The position numbers and the translations under genes were made by a program. The notes below the pieces were generated by a model. That model was not told the DNA's origin. It saw only the letters and a list, made by a program, of their open reading frames with translations, and did not search any database. From Paramacrobiotus metropolitanus (Eukaryota; Tardigrada; Eutardigrada; Parachela; Macrobiotidae), in the NCBI RefSeq assembly GCF_019649055.1, contig NW_026570392.1, positions 62,001 through 126,000 of the forward strand: 64,000 nt of DNA. Direction: 5' to 3'. This document shows, one piece after another, positions 25,346 through 37,860 of the stretch; the stretch's first letter is position 1, and the number at the start of each line of letters is the position of its first letter.

Positions 25346-25885
25346 TTAAAGCCCCTTTAAAGACTTGCCGCTGTACATGAGCCGCTTCTCTCCTCACAAC
25401 ATCGTATCGCATGCTGGCGCAGCAGACTCGAACAAATTGCACTCTACTCGTAGAATTTGTGTAATTGTGAGCACATGGGCGTATAAAGACACTTGATGTT
25501 CTTTTGTTGTTTGCCCCAGATAATGCAGCACTTTAAGGCACAGCTTCGTCAAGACACTACAGTCGGCATTCGAAAAAAACATTATGCAGTTGTAAAATAC
25601 GAGAACCGTTTAGACTCTTACCTTTTACTAGCAGACCCCACGCAATTTGCGCGGAGTAATTATTGCGATGGACTAAGGACATAACCCAGTGCAAAAATTA
25701 TAACTGCATGGCATGAATTACAGGTATTATGGAAAATTTGCCTGTCTCTTGACTGACTGCAGAGATGAACTTAAAGAGGAAAAGTGATATTTTTCTCCCA
25801 AAGGCGGATAAATTTGCTCATTTGTTTCCGGTCTATTTCTTAATTTCCAAATCCGGAACCAATCATTTACCTACTTGATAGTCGA
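25346..25885. other. Non-coding stretch, nothing recognised
   Basis: Short open frames exist on both strands but have no domain, no paralogue in the window and no splice support. Confidence 0.35.
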
Positions 25886-27055
25886 AATTTAAACATTAAA
25901 AAACAACCAAAATCTCTATCTTCTCTTGGTTTAAAAGGTATCGTCCGTGGCATTTCCTTTAGCAAGGGCGAGACTAAAACGCTGCTTAAGGAAAGCAGTA
26001 GAACGTGCTTCTCCAGTTAAGGGAAGTGGGCCGGTACATGGTACCGATTTCGTATACATGCACGAAAACTTACACTTTCGCGCACTCCCAAACACATTTT
26101 TGTTTCGGTTTATGACGTTTTGTAGCCAGAAGGTTTGTATACACTGGCGTGAAAACCGTTTGTGCGCGCAACATCCGGTTCGGGAGTTATGGCTGTTACA
26201 AAATTCCAAAAAGTTTAAATGCGTTCAGGTGTAAAACAAAAGTCTCATTATAGACCGATCTCCCTCAAAATTTGCACGTAAATGCACATAACCACGAAGA
26301 ACGTTTTTACACCGATCCACTGTTCTAGCATGTTTTCAAATTTTAAAATGAATTTCAAAATTTTAAAATTCATTTTAAAATTTGAAAAAATCATGGAAGT
26401 CTGGATCGGTGTAAAACGATCTTCATGGACATGCGCATTTACGTGCAAAATTTGAGAGATCGGTCTATAATGAGACTTTGTTTACACCTGAACGCATTTA
26501 AACTTTTGGAATTTAACAGCGAACATGTTCGCGCACAAACGGTTTTCACGCCAGTATCAAATTCTGGCTGCAAACGTCATAAACCGAAACAAAATGTGTT
26601 TGGGAGTGCGCGAAAGTGTAAGTTTGCGTGCATGTATACGAACTCGGTACCATGCACCGACCCACTTCCCTTAAGTCTCGAATTTTGCGGCCCATAAAAT
26701 GCAACAGTTCACTCAGAGCGGGCTAAATACTCTCAACGTCTCAATCACTAAAGTATAGAAAAATATCCATTTTCCAAAAACGAATATGTGCGACATTTGG
26801 CATTTTCTGCAAGCTGAGCCACGTGTCCAGATTTTTTCGAGCTGCCGGTGACATGCGATTCTGCGACCGTAGATGTACACCAGCTAGTTGCATCCCACAC
26901 CAGCAGTTTCCCTTGGCGGACAGGAATCAGCGTCATCCCAGCTTCCTTAAGCAGCGTTTTAGTCTCACCGTTGTTACTGCCAAGGCTGTTGTGAGCACGT
27001 GACCTTTTAACCTAAGAGACGATAGAGATTTCGGCTGTTTTTTTAATGTTTAAAT
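25886..27055. repeat. 1.17-kb near-palindrome of retroelement origin
   Basis: Outer arms 25886-25996 and 26941-27055 match in inverted orientation (shared AATTTAAACATTAAAAAA, AATCTCTATC and GAGACTAAAACGCTGCTTAA). Inner arms 26017-26345 and 26350-26674 also match (shared CATGTATACG, CGCACTCCCAAACACA, TTTCGGTTTATGACG, TATAGACCGATCT). The centre is the AT-rich palindrome at 26341-26380. The right half has an additional 265 bases (26675-26940) with a retroelement coding fragment that the left half lacks. A transcript through it would fold into a very long hairpin. Confidence 0.8.
26748..26975 (-). pseudogene. Fragment of a retroelement C-terminal domain
   Basis: The - strand reads ETKTLLKEAGMTLIPVRQGK then LLVWDATSWCTSTVAESHV, ending soon after YSFLENGY. 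The same domain type is present more completely at 59950-60351 on the + strand (CLAWDVTCVDTVALSHV). I recognise this block as one that follows reverse-transcriptase regions in invertebrate retroelement proteins; the element class is not certain. It is truncated after about 65 residues. Confidence 0.5.
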
Positions 27056-27059
27056 TTTG

Positions 27060-27720
27060 GTTATTAAATTTTAGTAATGTAACGGCGCTTGCAATCTTTG
27101 CTATCCTGGCGGCTTTAACCGATTAAATCTGTTAAAAATTAATCTTTACCTTAATTTCGTGCAGCTACCGCATGGAGACTGTAATTTATTTGTTGTTCTA
27201 CCTTCCCGTGTTTTAGTCATTTTGCGCTTTTTCAAGCTGTAAATTATCCTATTACAGTTTATTTACTTTAGTTTCAGTTCCAGTTTGGCCACTAACACCG
27301 CTGGTGACTTTCGTACCCCAGCTAAATAATCAGTATATTAACAGAGTAATTGCTCTTGCTATTCCTTTTACTATTGCTCTGACCACAGCCAAACACTTCT
27401 AAGTAACTAAGGACAGAAGCATTTCGTTGTGTTTCCTTCCCGGCTTTAGCTCTTTTTCAAAATCGGCGCATTACATTACGAATACATTTCGCTGACGTTT
27501 CATACAAATCGTATGTTATTAGCAAAACCAAGCTAGCCGTGCAAGATTAGCGTCCACAATGCGTAAGTGTTTTCCAAACAAAGTCATATCCGCACGTCTA
27601 GGTTGTCTCCCCAGCGGCTTTATAAGACCTGCAGTGCATACATAAAGCCGAGCGATTACTAACTTTCGAGGCGACAAAAATTATGCGGTACTCCGTTATC
27701 ACTGCGCCGCACAACATACA
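27060..27720. other. Downstream flank of receptor gene 1
   Basis: AT-rich DNA in which the last exon of the receptor gene would be expected. I could not identify a convincing final exon carrying the TY...QF-type motif of arthropod gustatory receptors. Confidence 0.3.
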
Positions 27721-27723
27721 AAC

Positions 27724-29186
27724 CTGAGTGGTGCTGATTGTGCAGTTGCTCGTTTCGCCGCTAGTGCTTGCGCGGGCCAATTCGGCAAACACCAAAAGAG
27801 TACTTAACAATGCGGCACATGCCTAAAATCAGCTGAAAACAATGATTGCGGTTTCGTTCAACACTAACTGCATAGTCGGCATTTATAGTAACCTTTGCAT
27901 TTGTTACATAGCTATAAGCGAAACCGTTACAGTTTTTTGCCCGACGGAAATAATAGTAAGGCCGCGCAATGCGCACCTGCATTGCGCTTTCCCGGGTGAC
28001 CATTACGCCGGCCAAAGTAAAACAACCCGGTCCATAACGCTCGCTCCGATAACACAAGGCATTCCATTCGGCACTTTTCCACGTCTCTTTTCCAATAGAT
28101 AAACCAACCCTGGTGATCTTAAACAATGTTTCGCCCTGCAACACAGACGGATTATTCAGCTACGCTTACGTAAAGAAGTTTGTTGATGGAGATTTCCTCC
28201 TGATTCGCAGCATTCGTGGACCAGTACTTGCCTGTTCATTCGAGTATACGCAGGCAGCGATCAAGCTAAACAAGCACAAAATGTATGCCACCAATACGAT
28301 GACGATTCCGGAAGGGGGCTGTTGGCCGATACTGGACTGACTGCAGCGAAAGGTGAAGACGATTGTGCCGGCTAAGGCAGCGTAGCACTGAAGCCCAGCG
28401 ATCGGCGACAGACATTCATCCAACCCGCGAACAAGCGTGGTCAAGTGCGCCTGCTTGGAATACTCATCAACAGCAGCGGCACCATTTCGTATTAATTGCG
28501 TGTCTAGGTTAACTGCAGCAGCACGAACGGCTTCAGCGGTCAGCAATATAATGGTCACCATAAACCCGACGAGACATTGGCGTCCCACGATGAGCATGCG
28601 ATTGAAAACGCTGTAAATGCGGTACAGCCATTCAGCGAGGTCACGCGACTGGTTGGGCAAATAGCGTTTGTGAAAAGCATCAATACTCTCCGCTGTCGAA
28701 GGGCCAGACTGTTCCATGTAAAGCCGATAAGTGTCTTTCATTGCGAAGATCAAAATAAAGAACACCACACCGACGACTATAACGTGCAACCTTCTCCCGG
28801 CGATAGAGACGCAGTAAATTTCATCGAGCGTGTTCATCAGATGCATGATTTTTCTACTGGACAACCATACAAGGATTATGGACAGAATGTCCACAACAAC
28901 TTCCGTTGCGTTAAGTAGCTGCATGATCTGGAAAGTGAACCAATTGGACAGGGTAGGATAATCCCACACGAAACCGTCATTTAGGCAAACAGCACAGGCG
29001 AGGAAGTAGCAGCGCAAAGTATATATACGACAAGCAGCGCACAGACACTGTCCAGCGGCAGCCTTTTCCCGAAGGCGAGAAAACAAAACCACACAACTGC
29101 AAAAGCGTCATCCAGGCCACGGTCAGTTTCCAAATTAAACCATGTTTTGGCTTTACAAGACGGGATAGTTGCGATTTCGCGGCCAT
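27724..29186 (-). pseudogene. 7-TM gustatory-receptor-like gene 1, one frameshift
   Basis: Exon 1 spans 28232-29186, starting at ATG 29186 (MAAKSQLSRL). Exon 2 spans 27724-27822 (33 codons, ACAALLSTLLVFAELARAS). Multiple hydrophobic segments alternate with short basic loops (LTVAWMTLLQLCGF; VVVDILSIILVWLSS; LHVIVVGVVFFILIFAM; VGFMVTIILLTAEAV; IVIVLVAYILCLFSL). Length, topology and small 3' exons resemble the insect gustatory receptor superfamily; assignment is by pattern only. The frame shifts by 1 nt near 29010, between RCLSYIYFALL and CLNDGFVWDYP. The exon 1 donor is GCAAGT after ...YSNEQ, a GC-AG intron. Either a recent pseudogene or a consensus error; expression data would decide. It forms a tandem pair with the next gene. 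Confidence 0.5.
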
Positions 29187-29189
29187 GTT

Positions 29190-29961
29190 CGATCGCCTGG
29201 CGGTTGCAAAATAAAGCGGCTATCGATCAGCACAGCGCATCAACTATCAATAGAGTAGTTAATTTCTGGTGGCATTTCGACCAAGGAATTACTGCACCAA
29301 TGCCGTCACGAGTTGTCGATATTCGACAATACTGGAACATGACAGGTTTGTGTATACTGGTACACCGGCTGTGTAAAGATTCACAGGTTGTTTCTGTACA
29401 GATACGGCCAGCGGCATGGTCGAAGCGAACATTTTCTCCATGTGCTGAGCGTTTTAACATCGAAAAGCGATACAGATATCAAGCACATTTTGCCCATATC
29501 GGTATACAAACTGACATGTTCGTGCGGCTACATCTCGGACTTCGCTTTACGATGCACAGTTTCTTGAGTGTCCAACTGATGGGCCGCCTTTGTCAATTTC
29601 ACAGCAGCCCTATCCTAGCTACACGTATATATTGTACTCGTAGATGGTGCGTTTCAAAACTTACTATTTTCGCAGGAGCCAGAAGCTTATTACGTCTGTT
29701 AGCTCAAACTTTTTAAGCTGAAACAGAACCGTCTTGGTTCACATTACGATTCTCAAAATCTTTTTGAACGTATGATTCACTGGAAGCTAATCATTCACCA
29801 TCCGGTTGGTTTCACAGGAAAGGCGTTCGTATAAACTACTGAAGCGTCACGTAATCCAGGATTTGCAGAGAGTTACTGAAACATTCAAAAAGCCAATTAA
29901 CACAACAGGACTGTGTATAGAACACCGTAGCATAATATATCAGACGTTCGATGGCACTGAC
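29190..29961. other. Spacer between receptor genes 1 and 2
   Basis: About 29340-29740 is duplicated in decayed form at 20255-20620. On the - strand a possible short last exon of gene 2 may be present near 29530-29610, but no frame is convincing. Confidence 0.35.
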
Positions 29962-31632
29962 CTGAGTAATGTTTCCAAGGGCTTTTCCCAGGTCAGCGCT
30001 TTTTGCACCGCTTGCCAATTCGGCAAAAACCAGCAGAGTACTGAGAACAGCAGCATATGCCTATAAGATATGAAGTTAATATGAGAATGTGGTCACTAAG
30101 TAATCTATTTACCCATATGCACACCTCAGTTTTGAATCGGGAATAGCGAAACGCCGGTTACAAAAGCGATGAGGAATTTCACGTTACCTGGAGAACGCTT
30201 TCTCGTGTAAGCACCACACCGGATATCGTGAATCGACCCGGCTCACATTGCTTGCCACGCAACTGCATCATACTCCAGTCTTCGCTCTTCCATTTCCTCT
30301 CCCCAACACAAAAGCACAAATCCGCGATCTTCACTAGCTGCTCGCCCTACAGAACAATAGGTAAATTTGGGAGGAAGCTGTTCAGCCAGTTATTTGACAG
30401 GATTTGGGCGGAAGACGCTTTTGATCGCTATCCACATACAGATTTGTAGGCGCTGTGCTTAAATTACCGTACTTAAATATATTTTAAGCGTGACCTTTGT
30501 AAACATCAAGACAACAACCATTGGTCATTGCACCTTTTGAGTTTTGCTGTTTTTTGTTGCTCTAAGAAAAGCCCAGTCGTGAAAATTGTGTTCGGGATTT
30601 TTTTTGGTATAGCAAACCTGTTCCGTAGAATACACGCAGGCGCTGGTTAAAATCACCAGCGCGAAAGCATATGATACTAATACAATGACAATATCCGCGG
30701 AAGGCTGCTGACCACCCGTGTACTGGCTGCATTCAAACGTGAGAGCAATGGCGCCAGATAAAACGGCGAAGCAGCGGATGCCCACTAGGGCAGAGAAAGA
30801 TGCATCCAAATCCCGGATAGTCTGTGTCAGCTGCAGTTGCTCGACGTAGTCGTCTACCGGCACATATCCCGCCTTGTCCAGCTGATCCTTTAATGACAAT
30901 TTAACTGCTCGCATGATTTCGCTGGCGAACAGCATAACGGTCACTAGAAATCCTAGCAGCATGTCACGACCGACAAGTGTTATACGGATGCCAATGTTAT
31001 ATGCGTGAAAAAGCCTTTCCAGCATGCAGCGAAGAAATCCCACGACAATAGTGCTCGATAAACTCGTTAATTTTCTTCGGTACTTCAGCTGATGATAGCT
31101 CGGAGTAAACTCGATAGGCGCTTTTCGCCCCGGCAGTAAAAGTATATAGCGCCAAACCGAAGAGAATTACATGGAGTCTGCGCGGGGCGATCGAGACGCT
31201 GTAGCTCTTATCGAGGTCTTTCAACAGACGCAGAATTTTCTTGCTAAACATCCACACCAGCAGCATGCACAAAATGTTGGTGATGTAACTGGAGATGTTC
31301 AACAGTTGAATGATCGACGAAGTAAACCAGTTTAAGATGGACGAATAGACTGACAGGCTTCCATAAAGTGCAAACGAATTAACGCCAGCAATTACGGCAA
31401 AGTAGGCGCATGATAAATAATGCAGAAGTACCGTCATTCGTGAACGCGGTTCAGAATGAACGAAAGCGTACCCACATAACTGCAGAAGCGTCAGCCAGAT
31501 CGTAATCGTTTTCCAGATCATACTATGCTTCGGCATTTTCTCATCAGTGACGCAGGAGTTTTTACCGCAAAATCTCTGCTCATCAACGAAGGTTGACCTT
31601 AGAGTGTTCATCGCAAATGCTTGTTGGCTCAT
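29962..31632 (-). pseudogene. 7-TM gustatory-receptor-like gene 2, one frameshift
   Basis: Exon 1 spans 30618-31632 (ATG at 31632) and exon 2 spans 29962-30060, exactly 99 nt as in gene 1. The two genes align throughout: LNWFTSSIIQLLN with SNWFTFQIMQLLN, APRRLHVILFGLALY with AGRRLHVIVVGVVFF, and AYAAVLSTLLVFAELASG with the gene 1 exon 2. Six or seven hydrophobic helices are visible. The frame shifts by 1 nt near 31030 (EHYCRG to RCMLERLFHAYNIG). The exon 2 donor is GTCAGT; the exon 1 donor is a weak GTTTGC. Receptor type is by resemblance; no family-defining final motif was found. Confidence 0.5.
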
Positions 31633-33150
31633 ACAGAGTGCAATTGTATTCTCCTGAGGGGAAATTTTGTGCGATAGGAATACAGTTCACAAAAACACAA
31701 CGCAGATGTTGCCTAATTCTTACCTGTCCTGCAGTGTTGTTATATAGTATGTACTGTATCTGACACTGGCGGGGCTTGACAGCCGGAGGTATCAGATTCG
31801 CTTCATGTCTGACGGGGTACTGAATTTCAGCTGCCAAACAAAAAAGGTACTGAAATGACTACGGTAGTACGCGTTTATAAAAATTGTTTATCTTGAGCGG
31901 AAAAGAAAATTAATTTCCAGATAATAACACCCATTCTTAACAGATATCTGTAAAGCGGTACAGCAATAAGAAAATTTGTTATAATAATTTTAGCGGTATA
32001 TGTCTTTATCGATAGATAAAGCAAAAAGGCACGGACGCATTGTGCCAGTCAGTAAAACTGAATACAAAAATCCAAAAGTTTTCACACGCTACAAATAATT
32101 TTTGGAGAAAATCGATGAAAGAATTTCCAAAGAACTGTAGTTCATCTACAAAGATATTCCTTAAATTTACGCTGCGTTTTTGCATTACAGCAAATCATTA
32201 CTGCAGAAAACATTAGAATAATAATCATTATCATTATGACAGAAAAATAATTACCCTTATAAGTATTATCATTATAAGTTATAACTCACCTTCAACTGGT
32301 GTGACGTTGTGACGGAGTCGTCAACCGGCTCAATGTATGGTGGAAGAGCCCATTAAAAAGGTTCTGACAGAACGGCGCGCCTGACATCTTCGGCAGTCTT
32401 TCCAGCATGAAACTGTGCAACGCTAGCAGCATCAGTTTATATAACTTGAACACATCCGGACAGTGCAACTGATAACGTTGATCATTCAGTTATTCGCTTC
32501 CGCTTTTTAGGTCAACAGGCTAGTTACGGACCAGCGGTACAACGAATGCACAAGAACAAGCTCAAATGAAGATGAAGCAGACCGTCCGTCGTCTGGCCTC
32601 ATCGTGATCTTTCTGATATTGAAGACCGGTTTGAGCTGTCTTTGCTGGTTATTCTCGAATGTACTGTAAATGCATCTTGGGGTTTATTTTTATGGTGCAA
32701 ATTTTGTTTTTGTTTATCCAGACGGTGGTGCAGTTGAAGAAAACTTGAACACAGGCTTGTTGCAGTCGCACTTCAATTATGTTATATTTCGGCTTCTTAG
32801 CGTAATTGCGGTACCATAAACTGGTCACCCATGTATCCCAATTTTTAAACGAAACGCGATATGATCGTTTTCCAAAAAAACGACAAGGGACTGTGGCCAA
32901 CCATGGCGAGGGGCCAAAACAAAGAATAATCATTCAAACAGATTACGAAAGAATCATGGCGACTCTCGGCCAACGAATTACAACGATTTTGTTAGTAAAC
33001 CATCCAATATTTAAAGTAACCATCCAAAGTAAAACCATTCAACATCGAAAACATTATAAAAATTACGGATGCTAGTTAATAAGACCATGCCGATTCTCGT
33101 TAGCGCTCGTTCTTCGAAAGCAGTATCCGCGGCATTTGATGGTACTAGTG
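31633..33150. other. Intergenic DNA, nothing recognised
   Basis: AT-rich. The segment at about 33085-33150 is the conserved 3' flank of F-box exon C, seen again near 36120-36200 and 38120-38220. No other gene or repeat is recognised. Confidence 0.4.
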
Positions 33151-35455
33151 CTATCGGCTGTCTTTACGACCTTTATCCACTGAATTCTGATTGGATTGAC
33201 TTTCCATCATCAAACGATGCAAAGCGTGCAATGTCAGTTTGGTCAACTTGAAGACGTCCAGACAGCGCATTTCATCGGGGGTCCAACTGCGTTGCTGGTA
33301 GTGGGTACTTTCACGGCCATCGCCATTCTGGATAGTGCACAAAATCTGTTGAATGGAAATTCAGAAAAATGAGTTATGTTAATGTACTTATTATGGCATT
33401 ATGCCATATCTCTTATGCGATATAGCTGAGCTATTTATTTTTTAAATTCAATAGTACGACTTCGGTCTGCATGACAGATTAAGGCACGAGCGAACGCATG
33501 ACTAGTAGTAACTTATCATAACTGTTGCGGGTACTCTCGCTTTGATTTTCCTGCATTGCGAGGCTGTGTTCTTTGTATATACGAGTATCATATCTCGTTG
33601 TTCTAGGTAGTAGGTACTACCTGCTAAGCGATAAAAATGCATCCAGAACCGTAGTACTAAAATTACTCCTTAGAGCTCCTAGATGCCATTGATTAGCCAA
33701 CTCGCCTGTTTGACATTGTGACGATACATGGAGGCCTCCTGGTTTGCCACGGCCTGTATCCATGCCGTAAGGCTAACTGGATCGCCCGGCAGTGCTGGTA
33801 AATGTTCTTCTAACATGCGGTATACTTCACAAAGCAAATCGGATGCGTTTAAATTCCGCAAGCTGTACGAAATGAGCATCTGCCACGGATCGCGGAGGTA
33901 CAGATAGCAATCGCCTGAAGTGAACGGGCAGTTCCTCCAAATTACCGCGGCCACGGTCGGTATCGCACCGGCACAAGCGTCCGCGACACGCTGTACTTCC
34001 AGGTGGAAGCGATGGAACATCTTCCACGCACACCTGTCAAGTATTACCGTCAGTTTCCGTCCCGACGCGGACTGCTGTAACTGCCTGAGAGCATGGATGA
34101 ATCGCATGCAGTCGACCCAATCGGTGTCGTCACCACTTTGCAAAGCGTGCGTTATGATAATGCGTTCCGTTGTGCCGGTAATACATTTCCACAAACTTTT
34201 CGCAACCATTATTGTTCCACGCCGATAGGATGTGGGTTTTAAAGGAAATGATACCCGGATTTCTTTTGTATATTGTTCCTGGCTGAGCAGACAATTCCAC
34301 AGTGCGCATATGCGACGGTATTTTTGTTGGTCAATGCTGTCCAACAACAGCAGCACCTCGCGGAGTACTTCCACCGGCAACATCGATAGCTCCGGATCAG
34401 TTGGCTCTTGCTGTGGATCTTCTGATTGACGTTCCTCGGTCGGTGGAATCCATTCCGATCGGGAGAACGTCCAACCTCCGTTCATGCGGAGCTCCATATC
34501 GCGTTGGGAATCTCTTAAGAGGATTTCCTGTTGTGTCATACAGTAAGTTACAATTCAAAGTACCAGGAAAGCGCCAACAAAAGAAAAATCTAAAATTCTG
34601 TTAAGTATTCATTTGCTGTTAAATATCGCTAATCGCTCGCCAACCAAAGCCGCAATAAAACTATGCACTAGTAAATAATAAACAAATACTACGACGAACT
34701 AACGTAACGACAGTACGGCTAGCACGAGTTCAAGATCCTGTCTGGATGATTAGGATTGGTATCATAAATAATAGGGTAGTGCGTTGGGCGCTCACCACAT
34801 GGCCGCCATTTATCCCACTCTCTTCCTTCTTCAACCTCAAGCACACCACTGCCTTTCCGATGTGACACACAGGGTGAACTTTCCATACTGCCAACTTCCC
34901 CTTCCAAATATTCCACAGGCTAGCCGACATCGGCCCATCACCTGTATACGACTGGGTCAATGAGTACGAATAAGTACAAAACGTAGAAGGACGGATGGCG
35001 CGCTTCTTTAGATCCTTATGGGACGGCACAATGCGGACCGCCTGGATAGGAAGGCAGTCCTGGACGATGCAACCGCCACACTGCACTTCGATAAGCACGC
35101 ACGCTTTCCCGAACACACCGGGAGCGAGGAACTTGGCTGGGCACCATGTCCACGGTTGATCCGCCGATGTGCGGACTAACGCCTGGATTTTCTCGGTAGG
35201 ATTCGCGCGCGATGCGATTTCCAGCCTCTTAATCCTGTTATCGTAATGTGGACCCGTCGACATCAGACAATGAAAGACCCTCCCGTGTAAATGATGGTCC
35301 ATAAATTGAGCGTTTTGCCCGGGGCAGTCAAAGTCCAGAACGTAGCCGTTCTCCGTGGCATTGACAACATGTGCATGCTGCAGGTGACCGTTGTCCGCTA
35401 GCACGTCCACCGCGTTCCAGTTGTCCACTCCGGAGATTTTGCAAAATAAACGCAT
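33151..35455 (-). CDS. Agenet-like/F-box family protein, unit 7 (intact)
   Basis: Exon A 34796-35455, exon B 33706-34527, exon C 33151-33345; all junctions are phase 0 and the total is 1677 nt, 558 residues. Exon A (1-220) has two Tudor/Agenet-like segments: NAVDVLADNGHLQHAHVVNA to LDFDCPG (about 14-50), then EKIQALVRTSADQPWTWCPA to VLIEVQC (about 90-130). The second resembles the FMRP/FXR N-terminal repeat (VEV.SR...WW.AKV). Exon B starts EILLRDSQRD, has WTFSRSEWIPP, then the F-box LPVEVLREVLLLLDS with CALWN (about 270-305), and a long conserved region with DCMRFIHAL and RKLTVILDRCAWKM. Exon C reads NGDGRESTHYQQRSW and LTKLTLHALHRLMM. An F-box implies binding SKP1 in an SCF ubiquitin ligase. 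The exon B donor is GCGAGT, a GC-AG intron. No disabling change is seen. Confidence 0.8.
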
Positions 35456-36205
35456 CTTATTTATCGCGTCGGCAATGTGAACAATTTGTTTTGCGATGCT
35501 GTTTGCTCAGTCAAAAATATTTCCGAAAGTTACCGTCGCGTGCACTTCACGCCACTCAGCTGCAAGCCTGCAACTGCCGAAAATGCAGTCGTTATCGCAT
35601 TGCTTGAAATGATTGGGAAAATGTGTGTCTAGGATGTGTATCGATTTTAACAAGAACATTCGGCTCTAGTCTTCATTCATACCACTTCTCCGCAATTTCG
35701 TTTGTGTATTGTCTACCGAATTTGGGTCAAAAACAAAGAATGACACATTTTGATCAAGAACCCATGATGACAGGTGATCGACAGAACCTATCGCTGACAG
35801 CGGCCAGTACAGAAACACAGTAACTTTTTTTCACTTGACGCCTCAACATAATGTCCGTGAGGTTAGCGTAAACTCATTAGGCGTGGAAACATTCTCCCAG
35901 ACATGCACTTATCATCTTATAAGTAATAATGTTATGCTGTGACAATATCATCAGACATGCAAAGTATTAGTTTCTGGTAAATACGTTCTAAAATGTCCTT
36001 TCCATTCTCAGGGAAATTATTCAAACAAATTACGTAAACCATGGGCGGCGATCATCTCTGTCAAAATTAAGAAAGTCATGTTAGTAAATCCATCCACCAT
36101 GGCGATCGAAAAATGGACCTAGCATTAGCGCTCGTCCTCAGAAGACGCTTTTGCGACATTCTATGGTGGCCGTGGTATCGATCGCCCTTTCTGAACATCA
36201 TTCAC
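35456..36205. other. Spacer between array units 6 and 7
   Basis: 5' flank of unit 7 followed by DNA similar to the 3' flanks of other units (about 36110-36205). No other gene is seen. Confidence 0.4.
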
Positions 36206-37860
36206 TCAATTTGGCTGGGGCTTCCTTTGCATCATAAAATGGTGTAAAGTGTGCAGTGTCAGTTTGGTCAATCTGGAGACATCCAGACGGCGCAGTTCAT
36301 CCGTGGTCCAGCTGGATTGTTGGTAATGGACACCGTCACGTCCGTCGCCATTTTGGATGGCGCGTAAAATCTGTTGCAAATGGGATTGCGATACAGTACA
36401 GATACTTTAATTATTTCATAATATTTTAATTATGATGTACAGCGCTATAGACTCTGTATTTATGTACTGTTATGAGTATGGCTGGTTGAAGTACAGTTTG
36501 TATGGCAGTCATACTGTGACGTCGTTTGCAACGGAAGGAAGTGGCCATAAAGTATCAGCCAAGTAGAAATGTGCTAAGTGTACTTTGATCTCTCATAAAA
36601 CATTCAATAAAATGTTGTCTTATGGTTTGTCTATGAGTGCTTTTGAGATGGAGACGTGTTCTATCATCTTTAATATTTTGTATCAAAAATCACTGATGAG
36701 TGCTCGAGGGAGAAAGAACTTCTTGTGAATGAATTATAGAAATAGTATCATCCTGCATGGCTAGCAGCTCTGGAATATCTTGTCTGGAAAGTTTTCCCTG
36801 GAATATCTTTTCAACCCTGATGTAGTCGCTCTGTTAGCTTGAATGAGTTTAAATAAAGGTCAGCGTGATTATGGTCGATTGGGTTTAGCGTCACCTTAGT
36901 TATTATACGGCCATAAGGTCATACCACCACAAACATCAACTAACATCAAGCTGTTGACCGTACATATTGTGGATTTTATGGCATTTTGATCATAAACGCT
37001 ATACTACTTAATAAAAAGTACTATGGTTCCCGCTCTCCCTTCCGGCGCTGCGAGAATCAATGCGAGTCGCCTGCCAGGACAACATCGAAAATGTCTTTTA
37101 ATATTGCGTCCGTGATCAAAATGCATTAAAAATTTCAGCACTGCCACTGTTTTAACCGCTCCCAGGTAACTAGAAAATTAAGTTACCAGAGAAGAAAACA
37201 GAAAACACTGAGAACTCACCTGTTCGACACCACGACGGTAAACGGGACCCTCTTGGTTCGCAGTTGCTTGTATCCATGCGATAAGGCTAGCTGCTTCGTT
37301 AGGCACGGCTGGCAAATGTGCTTCCAGCATGCCGTAAACATCGGAAAGCAAATCAGGTGCAGACAAATTCCGTAAGCTATGCGAAATCAGCATCTGCCAT
37401 GGATCGCACAAGTTCATAATATCCCAATCCCATGCAAAAAACACGCAGTTCTTCCAGAGTATAGCGGACACCGTCGATGCCGCATCCGCGCAAGCGTCAG
37501 CCACACTGCGTATTTCCCGGTGGAAGAGATGGAATATCTTCCAGGTACATCGATAAAATACCACCATCAGTTTCCGTCCAGATGTCGGCAGCAGTGCTTC
37601 TTTAACAGCCTGGATAAATCGCAGACAGTCGATCCAGTCGGTGTCGTCACCAAATTGTAGAGCATGCGTTATAATGATGCGTTCTGTCGTGGCCGTAACG
37701 CATTTCCATAAACTTGTGGCCGCCATGGCGGTTCCGCGCGTTTCGCTACAGTTGGGCAGAAATGACACCCGGATTTCTTGGGAGAACTGGGCATGAGTGA
37801 GTGAGCGCAGAATTCCACAATGTGCATACGCGGCGCAGTTTCTTTAGGTTAACGCTGACT
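36206..37860 (-). pseudogene. Agenet-like/F-box family unit 6, 5'-truncated
   Basis: Exon C (36206-36370, 55 codons: NGDGRDGVHYQQSSW, LTKLTLHTLHHFMM) and the 3' two-thirds of exon B (37220 to about 37768) are open, with DCLRFIQAV, GRKLMVVFYRC and the donor CAG/GTGAGT at 37219. Towards the 5' end the frame breaks just after the F-box second half (LRRVCTLWN at about 37800-37860). The first half of the F-box, the WTFSGS.W motif and all of exon A are missing. A 5' truncation plus frameshift make it a pseudogene. Confidence 0.7.

Noticed and set aside
29147-29716. 189-codon + strand frame
   Set aside because: It overlaps the 5' end and spacer of the receptor genes; a decayed partial copy at 20.2-20.6 kb does not preserve the frame.
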